Source of the DNA: CAVQEK01 sp963711495
GTDB taxonomy: Bacteria; Bacteroidota; Bacteroidia; Cytophagales; Cyclobacteriaceae
Direction: 5' to 3'
NCBI GenBank assembly: GCA_963711495.1
Contig: CAVQEK010000009.1
Coordinates: forward strand, 310,001 to 374,000
Length of the DNA: 64,000 bases
The notes beneath the pieces are model-generated. The model saw only the letters and a program-made list of their open reading frames with translations. It was not told the DNA's origin and searched no databases. Within the stretch, counting starts at the first letter, position 1. Every line of letters begins with the position of its first letter. This document shows positions 1-8,220 of this stretch, in pieces. The translations under genes and the position numbers were made by a program.

Positions 1-959
1 CCCGCAATAATCCGAGCTTTGATGTGCAGATGAATCTGGAAAATTCGATAGAAAGACAAATCGAGGATATTAAATTAAAAGAATCAGGTTTTGATCGGGA
101 AAAACTTGAAAGTATTAAGACCAATGTCAATATAAATACCATCAACATTACTCCGGAAGGAGAAAAGAAAGGCGATACGGCAGTGGCCACTATAATTGGA
201 TATCTCTTTAGCCTGTTAATTTACTTCTTCATTTTTCTCTATGGAGTTCAAACACTCCGGGGAGTTATTGAAGAAAAAACAAACCGGATTGTTGAAGTGA
301 TCATTTCTTCAGTCAGGCCGTTTCAACTGATGATGGGTAAAATTATAGGAATTTGTGCTGTGGGGCTCACTCAATTTTTATTGTGGATCGTACTTACCGG
401 ATCTATTTATGCAGGCGTAAGAACCTATTTTAATATTAATCAGGTTCCAGCGCAACAAATGCAAATGATGAACAATCCTGAAATGACTCAAGTGGGTGCT
501 CATGCCCAGGAAATATTCAGCAGGATTGAAAATATTAATTTTCCGCTAATTCTTGGTTCTTTCATATTTTATTTCCTGGGAGCATATTTATTTTATGGAG
601 CATTGTTTGCGGCTATCGGGTCAGCAGTTGACAGTGATTCAGATGCCCAGCAATTTCAATTGCCTATCACCTTACCCCTAATTTTTTCGATCATCATTTT
701 GGCGGCGGTCCTCAAAGATCCACAGGGAAATTTGGCATTTTGGACATCAATCATTCCATTCACTTCACCGATTGTCATGATGATGAGAATGCCTTTTGTT
801 CCACCGCTTTGGCAAATCGGATTGTCGATGATGTTATTGATTTTGGGTATTGTCTTTAATGTCTGGCTTGCCAGCCGTATCTATCGCGTGGGTATTTTGA
901 TGCATGGTACCAAGGTAAATTATAAAACCCTGGCAAAGTGGTTTATCATGAAGAACTGA
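1..959 (+). CDS. ABC-2 type transporter permease, C-terminal part (5' end outside window)
   Basis: The reading frame is open to the left edge of the window (codons for RNNPSFDVQ precede the first ATG at 24), so this is the 3' part of a longer gene and the ATG at 24 is not a real start. After a soluble, extracytoplasmic-looking stretch the protein has about five to six hydrophobic segments, with the motif GVIEEKTNRIVEVIISSVRP after the first. That motif is typical of NatB/YhaP-like ABC-2 permeases (sodium or drug export). The ATPase partner would be expected upstream, outside the window. The substrate cannot be told from the sequence. Confidence 0.82.
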   Translation, partial: RNNPSFDVQMNLENSIERQIEDIKLKESGFDREKLESIKTNVNINTINITPEGEKKGDTAVATIIGYLFSLLIYFFIFLYGVQTLRGVIEEKTNRIVEVIISSVRPFQLMMGKIIGICAVGLTQFLLWIVLTGSIYAGVRTYFNINQVPAQQMQMMNNPEMTQVGAHAQEIFSRIENINFPLILGSFIFYFLGAYLFYGALFAAIGSAVDSDSDAQQFQLPITLPLIFSIIILAAVLKDPQGNLAFWTSIIPFTSPIVMMMRMPFVPPLWQIGLSMMLLILGIVFNVWLASRIYRVGILMHGTKVNYKTLAKWFIMKN

Positions 960-1239
960 CATTAATAACGAAAAAGTCAGGACGATTTAACTCCTTTCTA
1001 GCGTAATTCCAGCCTCAGTTGACTGCTATAAAAATGATTTTTGTCATATTTTTAATATCCTATTATTAATAAGTTTGATAAGATTTTGAGTAGGTGAATT
1101 TTTTGCTCAATATTTCCGGGGATCTTATTTCATGCCTGGCAAGTAATTCTCAACACAATAGTGGATTTGAAAGATGATAATGTAGTAATCATCTTTAATT
1201 ATAATTGAATTTTTTAAAACGTAACCTAAATAATGAGTT

Positions 1240-1746
1240 ATGCAATCACTGAGTTATTCTAAAACGCAATTAAATCTTCTGGTAATATTGCGAGTGCTGA
1301 TAGGCTGGCACTTTTTATATGAAGGAGTAATCAAACTGATGAAGCCAGATTGGACATCCATTGGTTTTTTGATGGATTCTGCCGGATGGTTCGCAGGAAT
1401 GTTCAAATCAATGGCCGCAAGCCCTGCGATTGTAAGTGTTGTGGATTTTCTGAATGTTTGGGGCCTCATTCTAATCGGACTGGGTTTGATGCTTGGTATT
1501 TTTTCGAAATGGGCCAAAATCGGAGGTATTGTTATCCTCGCATTGTATTATCTTTCTCATCCACCATTCATTGGTGTTGAGTATGCAGCTCCCGGTGAAG
1601 GGACTTATTTGCTGGTGAATAAAAATTTGATTGAGTTATTCACCCTGGCCGTATTGATGGCATTTCCTACCAGCCAAATCATTGGGCTTGATCGGTTTTT
1701 TTATATCAAAAAATATAAATCCGATCCTGATGCACAAGTGGCTTAG
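1240..1746 (+). CDS. DoxX family membrane protein
   Basis: The 168-aa protein has about four hydrophobic helices. An early segment RVLIGWHFLYEGVIKLMKP matches the start of DoxX/DoxD-type quinone-linked membrane proteins, and a GLGLMLGIFSKWAKIGG segment lies in the middle. In this family the biochemical role is poorly fixed; some members belong to thiosulfate:quinone oxidoreductase or redox-stress complexes. It ends 34 nt before the Gfo/Idh/MocA oxidoreductase on the same strand, so the two are probably co-transcribed. The 280 bp upstream show no gene. Start at the first ATG, which begins MQSLSYSKTQLNLL. Confidence 0.8.
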   Translation: MQSLSYSKTQLNLLVILRVLIGWHFLYEGVIKLMKPDWTSIGFLMDSAGWFAGMFKSMAASPAIVSVVDFLNVWGLILIGLGLMLGIFSKWAKIGGIVILALYYLSHPPFIGVEYAAPGEGTYLLVNKNLIELFTLAVLMAFPTSQIIGLDRFFYIKKYKSDPDAQVA

Positions 1747-1780
1747 AAAATTTAGTAAAACAACAAAATCAATATAAATT

Positions 1781-3397
1781 ATGGCAGAAGAAAATCAAAA
1801 CCCCCAAAATAGTCAGCCAAAAAAAGGGATGAGCAGAAGAGATGCCTTGAAAGGTTTGGCAACTGTGCCCATCGTTGGTGGCTTATTATATGGCGCTGCA
1901 GTAAAAGCAGGAAGTGACCGCACCGATAAAGCGGTTCGGGGAGAAATATTAAAGGAACTCGATATTGATGTAGGCGTATCGACGCCACGCATGTCTTTTC
2001 AGCCAAAGAATAAATTGGGCGGACAAAAAATTCGCCTCGGCATCATTGGATTTGGAATTCGTGGCCCACAATTGGTGCGTGCTTCTGGCTTCGCAACCAA
2101 GCAATGGATCCAGGACATGGAAAAACAAGGCAAGAATAATGCAAGACTGAAAGAATTCTATGATCAGGAAGACTTGAATATTGAATATCATGGAGTTTGT
2201 GATGTTTTTACCGTGAGAGCAGAAGAAGCACAAGATACCGTTGGCAAACAAGCAAAAATTTATGAAAACTGGCAAGATCTGATCAATGCTCCTGATATTG
2301 ATGCAGTGATCATTGCTGCACCGGATCATTGGCATGCTCCTATTGCAATTGCTGCTGCTAGAGCCGGGAAACATGTTTATGTGGAAAAACCAATGACGCA
2401 TCAGATAGATGAAACTCATGAATTATACCGTACAGTAAAAGAAACAGGTATAAAATTACAAGTAGGGCATCAACATCGTCAGACCGATAGTTATTTCAAA
2501 GCTAAAGAATTGATCAGAAAAGGTGTTCTGGGACCAGTGTCGATGATCATTACCAATACCAATCGTAATTCACCTAACGGTGCATGGGTATATCCGATTC
2601 ATGAAAAAGCCAGTCCGGAAACTATAGATTGGGAAATGTTCCTGGGTAATGCACCCAAGATCCCGTTTAATAAAGATCGGTTTTTCCGATGGAGAAAATA
2701 TTGGGATTATGGAACTGGATTGAATGGTGACTTGATGACTCATGAATATGATGCCATCAACCAGATTATGGGTTTGGGTATCCCTAGAACGGCAGTATGT
2801 TCAGGAGGAATTTACTTTTTCAAAGACGGACGTGAGGTTCCTGATGTAATGAACGTTTCACTGGAATTTCCTGATCGGGATTATACATTTGTGTACAGTG
2901 CTACACTCGCCAATGAGTATAGCCGGACAAACGTTATTATGGGGCATGATGCAACCATGGAAATCGGCAGTGGTCTTGTGATCAAACCAGATCGGAGATC
3001 GACTAAATATGCAGAGAAGCTGGAAAAAGGTTTAATTCAAGCAGATGAACCTTTGTTCACCTATTCGCCAGGTAGCGAAACAGTAGATGCTGTAACATCC
3101 GCAACGGAAAGGTATTTTGCAAGCAAAGGTTTGCTTTATACTTATCGCAATGGTTTCCAGGTCGATTCTGGCCACCTGCATATCAAAGAGTGGTTGGAAT
3201 CAATCCGTGGAAATGCAGAACCCAGTTGTGATATAGAAGCGGGATTTGAAGAAGCCATAACCTCTCATATGGCAACAATTTCACAGAAAATGGGTATCAA
3301 AACCTATTGGGATGCTGAAACAAAAGAAATAAAAGATGTTTCAGGGAAGGTAATAACAGCCATTCCAATGAGCGACTCAGTATCACAGATCGTATAG
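1781..3397 (+). CDS. Gfo/Idh/MocA family oxidoreductase with Tat signal
   Basis: The 538-aa protein starts with a twin-arginine signal: SRRDALKG around residue 18, then a hydrophobic stretch. It should be folded with its nucleotide in the cytoplasm and exported. The mature part has the Rossmann motif GIIGFGIRG and the family motif EKPMTH after AAPDHWHAPIAIAAARAGKHV, which support an NAD(P)-dependent sugar or polyol dehydrogenase or a glycosidase-like Gfo/Idh/MocA enzyme. Substrate unknown. Such Tat-exported members are common in Bacteroidota and Planctomycetes carbohydrate metabolism. It lies 34 nt after the DoxX gene, and a terminator follows 25 nt after the stop. Confidence 0.88.
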   Translation: MAEENQNPQNSQPKKGMSRRDALKGLATVPIVGGLLYGAAVKAGSDRTDKAVRGEILKELDIDVGVSTPRMSFQPKNKLGGQKIRLGIIGFGIRGPQLVRASGFATKQWIQDMEKQGKNNARLKEFYDQEDLNIEYHGVCDVFTVRAEEAQDTVGKQAKIYENWQDLINAPDIDAVIIAAPDHWHAPIAIAAARAGKHVYVEKPMTHQIDETHELYRTVKETGIKLQVGHQHRQTDSYFKAKELIRKGVLGPVSMIITNTNRNSPNGAWVYPIHEKASPETIDWEMFLGNAPKIPFNKDRFFRWRKYWDYGTGLNGDLMTHEYDAINQIMGLGIPRTAVCSGGIYFFKDGREVPDVMNVSLEFPDRDYTFVYSATLANEYSRTNVIMGHDATMEIGSGLVIKPDRRSTKYAEKLEKGLIQADEPLFTYSPGSETVDAVTSATERYFASKGLLYTYRNGFQVDSGHLHIKEWLESIRGNAEPSCDIEAGFEEAITSHMATISQKMGIKTYWDAETKEIKDVSGKVITAIPMSDSVSQIV

Positions 3398-3421
3398 TTT
3401 ATCGATTATAATTGAATTCAG

Positions 3422-3453
3422 GAGAGGCGGCTTAACAGGCAGCCTCTTTTTTT
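3422..3453 (+). terminator. Rho-independent terminator after the oxidoreductase gene
   Basis: GAGGCGGC (3424-3431) pairs with GCAGCCTC (3439-3446) with one mismatch across a 7-nt loop, followed by seven T. It is placed 25 nt after the stop at 3397 and marks the end of the doxX-oxidoreductase unit. Confidence 0.75.
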
Positions 3454-3801
3454 GTCCATCACCACATGAGTTTTTATATCATGGGTATAATATGAATTTA
3501 AAATTCATATTGAGAAAACTACCCGATAGATGGGGTGAATTTTATTAATATTTTGTCATTGAATGCCGTCGTGAGCATTTTTTTATTGTTTTGAAATGAT
3601 GGTAAATTCATGATAAATGAGTCATATGGGTTAGATAAAAGTTTGCCGGTTTAATATCATTTATCTAATAAGTACTGATAACTTTACAAATACATGGCGA
3701 TCAATTGATCATTTTGCAACACAAAAAGGAAATTAAAAATAGAGGTGAGTACAGTTCTGAAAAGTGGCAATTGATCACGATGTTAATTTCACATACCAGA
3801 C
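3454..3801. other. Intergenic region without a recognised gene
   Basis: About 350 bp, AT-rich, between the terminator and the next start codon. I see no open frame of protein-like composition, no strong hairpin and no repeat. TAACTTTA near 3676 resembles a Bacteroidota -7 element but has no matching TTG at the right distance, so I do not call a promoter. Confidence 0.5.
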
Positions 3802-4326
3802 ATGGACAAAATACCTCGGAAAGCACAGGTTACCGTTATTGGGGATGCGGAAGCTAATCCGGAAGAATATGATGAAGCCTTGAAGATTGGAGAGTTGTTG
3901 GCTGAATTAAATGTAGTTGTTATTACAGGTGGACGGGGAGGAGTGATGGAAGCGGTGGGCAAGGGCGCCATTTCACGAAACGCGGTTGTAGTTGGGATCT
4001 TGCCATCGGAGGAAATTTCTCAGGCGAATGAGTTTTGTACGGTGGTAATTCCTACAGGAATGGGACATGCAAGGAATGTGGTCACGGCGTTGGCTGGCGA
4101 TATTATTATTGCTATTGGAGGCGGTGCTGGCACTTTGAGTGAATTGGCTTTCAGTTGGATTCAAAATAAGCCCATAATTGCTTATAAGGCCTTTGAAGGG
4201 TGGAGTAAAAAACTGGCAGGTTTTTCAATTGATTCGAGAAGGCGTGATGTTGTCTTTGGTGTGAACAACATTTATGATCTGAAAAAAGCATTGATCCGGA
4301 ATTTGAAAAAGCTTGGATTCGGTTAA
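3802..4326 (+). CDS. TIGR00725-type Rossmann protein (LOG/YvdD-like)
   Basis: The 174-aa protein begins VTVIGDAEANPEEYDEAL and carries GGRGGVMEAVGKGA and AIGGGAGTLSELAFSW. This is the nucleotide-binding pattern of the LOG (cytokinin riboside 5'-monophosphate phosphoribohydrolase)/DprA-like superfamily, here the smaller TIGR00725 branch. LOG enzymes have PGGxGTxxE; here the equivalent is GGGAGTLSE, so the glycines and Glu are kept but the initial Pro is not. The molecular function of this branch is not established. It stands alone, with a terminator upstream and a 240-bp gap downstream. Confidence 0.8.
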   Translation: MDKIPRKAQVTVIGDAEANPEEYDEALKIGELLAELNVVVITGGRGGVMEAVGKGAISRNAVVVGILPSEEISQANEFCTVVIPTGMGHARNVVTALAGDIIIAIGGGAGTLSELAFSWIQNKPIIAYKAFEGWSKKLAGFSIDSRRRDVVFGVNNIYDLKKALIRNLKKLGFG

Positions 4327-4479
4327 CTAATTTCAACTGACTGTAAATGGTATGTTGAATGATATGCTAACAAATCGTAACGATGGACCGCACATGGCTT
4401 TTTAAACCAGGGTTGAGACTGTTTATATTTTTGGAATTGAAAATGAAATTAAATGGGGTGTATACCAGTGATATACTAC

Positions 4480-4487
4480 TATTTTTG
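4480..4487 (+). promoter_or_regulatory. Possible -7 element of the C2-like gene
   Basis: TATTTTTG fits the Bacteroidota -7 consensus TAnnTTTG exactly and lies about 80 nt upstream of the ATG at 4567. At the expected -33 distance there is GTG instead of TTG, so this is only half a promoter. Confidence 0.35.
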
Positions 4488-4566
4488 TGTCGTTCAAAGG
4501 GGTGGGATTCAATTTGATCCAGATTGGATTGAAATGCACAATTTTCTTTATATTAACCTGTAAATC

Positions 4567-4929
4567 ATGGATCCAAAAATAAAATACAAATTAAGGTTAA
4601 ATATGCTTTTTTGCTACATGGTCGAGGAACATGACTATGATGATGTGTATTTAAAAATGAAAGGCGACAAGATATGGCCATTGAACCGTAAAAATCAGCC
4701 CATGCAAATGGATTCTTCTGCCGAACTTAATGTGGAAATAAATGAAATTGAGGAGGGACAAGTAGTAAATATAGAATTGTGGGATTGGGATTTTATTTCA
4801 AAGGATGACCTTTTAGGTATTTTCACTATGATTGTTGAAGAAACAGGAGGTCCTTTTTCTACCGATATGGTTCAAAATACCAAAGAGACGAACACGGCCA
4901 AATACACACTTACCTGGGAGGTTTATTAA
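4567..4929 (+). CDS. Small stand-alone C2-domain-like protein
   Basis: This 120-aa protein has no signal peptide or membrane segment. Residues 66-90 read VVNIELWDWDFISKDDLLG, close to the C2-domain calcium loop 3 pattern (aspartates 73, 75, 80 and 81), and DYDDVYLKM at 23-31 resembles loop 1 (SDPYVKV type). A single C2 domain filling a whole bacterial protein is unusual; C2 domains usually bind phospholipid through calcium. The assignment rests on motif similarity seen by eye. It sits alone, followed by a tiny membrane protein and an HtrA-like protease. Function unknown. Confidence 0.6.
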   Translation: MDPKIKYKLRLNMLFCYMVEEHDYDDVYLKMKGDKIWPLNRKNQPMQMDSSAELNVEINEIEEGQVVNIELWDWDFISKDDLLGIFTMIVEETGGPFSTDMVQNTKETNTAKYTLTWEVY

Positions 4930-5005
4930 GGTCTGGGAAATTTGATATTTTTTGGACTGGGAATATTGCTTTTTTATATTATCTTGCGCCAAAAAAGTAG
5001 AGATC

Positions 5006-5146
5006 ATGCTAAATTCACCAATAGGCACGGGAGCTGATGTTTTTCTTACCATTGTGATTATACTTCTGGCATTCGGTGCTGGATTAACTGCGGTAGATTA
5101 TTACCAGAAAAAACGGAAAACCGGCAAATCGGAATCCGAAAAATAA
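5006..5146 (+). CDS. Small membrane protein, hypothetical (46 aa)
   Basis: From the ATG at 5006 the product is 46 aa: a short head, one hydrophobic helix (DVFLTIVIILLAFGAGLTAV) and a basic tail YYQKKRKTGKSESEK, so a single-pass protein with a cytoplasmic C-terminus. An in-frame TTG at 4952 would add 18 residues, but ATG is preferred. It begins 77 nt after the C2-like gene on the same strand. I do not recognise the family. Confidence 0.5.
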   Translation: MLNSPIGTGADVFLTIVIILLAFGAGLTAVDYYQKKRKTGKSESEK

Positions 5147-5276
5147 ATCCCTTCTCCTTATTTTCTTTCTAATAAATCCGATGTTCCTTACGGCATATGA
5201 TTTTTGTTCTCTAACAGACTGACATTTTTACAGTCTGATTATCTGGCCGGATTATTGAAGTTTCCCATGGAAAGCT

Positions 5277-5284
5277 AAAGGAGG
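5277..5284 (+). promoter_or_regulatory. Strong Shine-Dalgarno sequence before the HtrA-like gene
   Basis: AAAGGAGG lies 4 nt before the ATG at 5289. Shine-Dalgarno motifs are rare in Bacteroidota, so a near-perfect one stands out; the spacing is shorter than the usual 5-9 nt. It supports the chosen start, and with it the absence of a signal peptide. Confidence 0.55.
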
Positions 5285-5288
5285 TTTC

Positions 5289-6221
5289 ATGGACACTTAC
5301 TCGCAAACTGTCATTTCGGCTGTGGAGAGAAATGCAGGAGCAGTTGTAAAAATAGATATCATCAAATATAATGGAACACGCAAAATTACTGCAGGTTCCG
5401 GTTCCGGATTTATTATATCTTCTGATGGACTCATTTTCACCAACAGTCATGTAATTGACCGGGCCGATGAAATAATAGTCATATTACCAGATGGACGCCG
5501 GGAAGTAGCTGACATTTTAGGTAAGGACCCTGATTCTGATTTCGCAATAATTAAAATTTTCTCAACCGGATTTGATTTGGTTACCCTCGGAAATTCGGAT
5601 GAACTAAAAATTGGACAACTGGTCATTGCAATTGGCAACCCATACGGATACCAGCATACGGTAACTACTGGTGTGATCAGTGCACTGGGAAGAACCTTGC
5701 GATCTCAAACGGGGCGGATCATCGAAAATGTGATTCAATCAGATGCATCCTTGAACCCCGGGAATTCCGGCGGGCCTATGATTGATGGGCAAGGGGAGGT
5801 GGTAGGATTAAACACGGCAGTGATTCGAGGGGCACAAGGGTTGAGTTTTTCAGTTTCGATTAATACAGTCAAAGAAATCGCTGGAATATTGATCAAAGAA
5901 GGAAGAGTAATTCGGGCGTATCTTGGATTGATGATCCAGGAGATCAATTTACACCCTCGCCTAATTAATTTCTTTAAATTGGAATCTTTGCGTGGGTTGT
6001 TGATTACACAGGTAGAAAAAAGCAGTCCGGCTTCAAAGGTTGGCATTCGGAATGGTGACATCCTGGTACAACTCAATGGAAGAGATATAATGAGTGCCAA
6101 TGACCTCTACAAATATCTGAATCGTGATTCTGTTGGAAAAATACTGGTATTATCTTTAATCAGATCCGGAACGATGGTCAAACTGGAAGTTATCCCGGAA
6201 ATTAAAAAAAGCCCTGTTTAG
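5289..6221 (+). CDS. HtrA/S1C-type trypsin-like serine protease with PDZ domain, no signal peptide
   Basis: The 310-aa protein has a chymotrypsin-fold protease domain (about 10-200) with a complete triad: His54 in TNSHVI, Asp84 in DSDFAIIKI and Ser160 in NPGNSGGPM. A PDZ domain follows (about 215-300; RGLLITQVEKSSPASKVGIRNGDILVQLNG). DegP-type enzymes are normally periplasmic, but this N-terminus (MDTYSQTVISAVERNAGAVV) goes straight into the family's own start and has no hydrophobic leader; no upstream in-frame extension supplies one. It therefore probably acts in the cytoplasm in protein quality control. The gene ends inside a terminator hairpin. Confidence 0.88.
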   Translation: MDTYSQTVISAVERNAGAVVKIDIIKYNGTRKITAGSGSGFIISSDGLIFTNSHVIDRADEIIVILPDGRREVADILGKDPDSDFAIIKIFSTGFDLVTLGNSDELKIGQLVIAIGNPYGYQHTVTTGVISALGRTLRSQTGRIIENVIQSDASLNPGNSGGPMIDGQGEVVGLNTAVIRGAQGLSFSVSINTVKEIAGILIKEGRVIRAYLGLMIQEINLHPRLINFFKLESLRGLLITQVEKSSPASKVGIRNGDILVQLNGRDIMSANDLYKYLNRDSVGKILVLSLIRSGTMVKLEVIPEIKKSPV

Positions 6222-6233
6222 AACAGGGCTTTT
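6207..6233. terminator. Bidirectional terminator containing the protease stop codon
   Basis: GCCCTGTT (6211-6218) pairs perfectly with AACAGGGC (6222-6229) around a 3-nt loop, flanked by A-run and T-run. The stop codon TAG of the protease is the loop itself (6219-6221). The convergent DUF4136 gene ends 20 nt further on, so the hairpin can serve both strands. Confidence 0.85.
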
Positions 6234-6253
6234 AGAGTAGGCTGTGGTTAAAT

Positions 6254-6811
6254 TCAATTTAACCTATTTTGAACAGCAAGTTCCTCTCCAAAAACACGAT
6301 ACTGATCGAAAATAGATCGAACCGCCCATTTGATGTATTTGTCATTATTATAGGGATTTCCAAACATGGTGGTAGCGTAGCCTTGCCAGACAACGCTTCT
6401 TTTCTTACGATCCCATAATATGACAATTATAGTGCCTTCATACATATTGTAGGTAACAGGATCATATTCTTCGTCCTGATTTTCGTATACAAGCCAGTTT
6501 TCAAAATCCGGTTGGTTATATCCGAAAAAATTAAAATCTCCATAAAACATTTTATAAGACACCAACAAGTCAGGTTTGTTTTGTGTAAAGCGATATCCCT
6601 GCAGTTCCATTCTTCTTTCTACTGCGTCTTGTATCACCGCTCTCTGACGAACGGAATCTTTTCCGGAACCGATTTCCGTCATAAAATCAAACGTTTTGTA
6701 CTTCTTAAACGTACCTCCATAGCTATAATCGGATTCAACCTTATACTCGTTTCTCATGCAACCAGCAAATACAAAAACGACCAAAATGACAGGGATTGCG
6801 TAACTTTTCAT
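6254..6811 (-). CDS. DUF4136 family lipoprotein
   Basis: The 185-aa protein has a lipoprotein signal (MKSYAIPVILVVFVFAGC; lipobox VFAGC with the acceptor Cys at 18). Its mature part has the DUF4136 pattern: SYGGTFKKYKTFDFM, a YxxTQNKPDLLVSY strand, and an ending EGTIIVILWDRKKRSVVWQGYA. DUF4136 lipoproteins are widespread in Bacteroidota; their molecular function is unknown. Monocistronic, convergent with the protease gene. Confidence 0.87.
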   Translation of the reverse strand: MKSYAIPVILVVFVFAGCMRNEYKVESDYSYGGTFKKYKTFDFMTEIGSGKDSVRQRAVIQDAVERRMELQGYRFTQNKPDLLVSYKMFYGDFNFFGYNQPDFENWLVYENQDEEYDPVTYNMYEGTIIVILWDRKKRSVVWQGYATTMFGNPYNNDKYIKWAVRSIFDQYRVFGEELAVQNRLN

Positions 6812-6891
6812 ACCATTTACATTATATCTATTCTAAATATAATAATATTTTATCTTTATGTAATTATTTAAGTCAATAATTTGTTTGAGAC

Positions 6892-6929
6892 AACTCAACA
6901 AAATATTGATCTGTTTTGTTGGGTTTTTT
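6892..6929 (+). repeat. Hairpin with T-run (terminator-like)
   Basis: AACTCAACAAAA (6892-6903) pairs, with one wobble, to TTTTGTTGGGTT (6914-6925), followed by six T on the plus strand. It lies between two minus-strand genes, 86 nt after the DUF445 stop in their direction; only an A-run precedes it on that strand. It may end DUF445 transcription weakly or be a bystander. Confidence 0.35.
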
Positions 6930-7015
6930 CCAATTTTTATTGCACAAGCAATAAACAAAGGCAGGATACCTTGTATTTTATATAAATATAATAATTTGTA
7001 TTGTCTTCCCTAAGA

Positions 7016-7609
7016 CTATTGGATATGAATTAATAGTAGCTGTATCAGGCCAATAAAAAAACCCAGTATTCCACCCAGTATTTCAATGAATTTGAATTCC
7101 TTTTTCATTATGGAAAAAAGGATGTTTTCCAGTTTTTCCGAAGAAAAAGCCGCCACTTTTTGAAATACAATATTTTCTACGTCGATATCTTTTTCCAGTT
7201 TGTCGGTATATTTTGCTAATATTTCAGGCAGGATGTTTCGAAATTCCTCGTGGAGCGTATTTTTAATTTTATTCTTGAGATCATTGTTCAAAAACATCTT
7301 AAGCATGGGCATGGTGGCTTTCAATTTATTTTCCATGAAATCCTCCAGCTTTTCATCCAGTACTTTATTGATTTCAGTGGCAGTGGCTGTACTGGTAAAG
7401 TGTTCTTTGATATCTTTGAATGAGAATAATTCGCGCGAAACAATTTGACCTAATCTTTCGGCTAATACTTGTTGTCTTTTTGGGAAAATACCCTGGATTG
7501 AAAAAAAAAGCACATTTATTTTTTTCCTGGGATGGAATAGCATTTTAATAGCCAGATAATTGGTGATCCATCCAGTCAATGCTGCAATGAGCGGTAAAGT
7601 ATAAATCAT
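7016..7609 (-). CDS. DUF445 family membrane protein
   Basis: From the start at 7609 the protein is 197 aa and begins MIYTLPLIAALTGWITNYLAIKMLFHPRKK, the hallmark N-terminus of DUF445 (YheB-like) proteins. A helical region of charged residues follows, then a C-terminal hydrophobic segment (ILGGILGFFIGLIQLLLI). An in-frame ATG at 7675 would add 22 residues unlike the family start, so I prefer 7609. The repeated ILGGxLGxxIG tail is typical. Function unknown; family members have been tied to the cell envelope. Confidence 0.8.
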   Translation of the reverse strand: MIYTLPLIAALTGWITNYLAIKMLFHPRKKINVLFFSIQGIFPKRQQVLAERLGQIVSRELFSFKDIKEHFTSTATATEINKVLDEKLEDFMENKLKATMPMLKMFLNNDLKNKIKNTLHEEFRNILPEILAKYTDKLEKDIDVENIVFQKVAAFSSEKLENILFSIMKKEFKFIEILGGILGFFIGLIQLLLIHIQ

Positions 7610-7746
7610 GTACACGTGCTTCAGCTTTTTTAACAGGCCCAAAGTAACCTCAAATAAAAAAATTATGCAAGACATGGCCTTCCATTGGTTTTTCCTATAT
7701 TTTTAGGCTGAGATTGTTAAAGATTGGCCATTAATATTTTGAAGCG

Positions 7747-8220
7747 ATGGGTAAGATTTCAGGATTAGGAATGCTCATTTTATTGGGGATGTTTTCAATT
7801 AAAACTTTCGGTGGTGAAGAAGGAATCAGGTATCTTGATTATGAAGGTTCTTCAGTAAAAACCACCTATATCGTTGATCATAAATTTATCGGGAAATACA
7901 AGGGATCGAAACAGGGATATTTATTGTTAAATGCCGATGGTACCGGACAATATCGATACGACTACTTTGGATTTGCAGCGGATAATTGTAAAGATGGACC
8001 TATTGAGATGGAATGGGGATTTTTACTCGACGAAAACAATCAGATTGTGAAATTTAAGAGAGATTATGGATTCTCTTATCCGGTTATTTACTATAGTACC
8101 AGTCAGAATTTTTTCAAGGGGTGTACTAAAATTGCAATGCTGGATTATATTTTAGAATATAACGACGGAACAATTACTGTTTCATCGTCCGACGACTGGG
8201 TAAGGATCAATAATAATTAA
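7747..8220 (+). CDS. Hypothetical exported protein
   Basis: The 157-aa protein has an N-terminal hydrophobic signal (GLGMLILLGMFSIKTFGG), so it is probably secreted or periplasmic. The mature part is beta-rich with several Gly-Tyr pairs (GKYKGSKQGYLLLNADGTGQYRYD) and two Cys (DNCKDG, KGCTK) that could form a disulfide. The GxYxLxxDGTGxYxYD pattern recalls lipocalin-like or copper-resistance NlpE-like small domains, but I cannot assign it. Its stop codon overlaps the stop of the convergent metallophosphoesterase gene by 3 nt, so there is no room for a terminator. Confidence 0.65.
   Translation: MGKISGLGMLILLGMFSIKTFGGEEGIRYLDYEGSSVKTTYIVDHKFIGKYKGSKQGYLLLNADGTGQYRYDYFGFAADNCKDGPIEMEWGFLLDENNQIVKFKRDYGFSYPVIYYSTSQNFFKGCTKIAMLDYILEYNDGTITVSSSDDWVRINNN

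Noticed and set aside
1061..1077. TAAGTTTG as promoter of the DoxX gene
   Set aside because: The -7 element fits, but no TTG lies 19-20 nt upstream and the ATG is more than 160 nt away.
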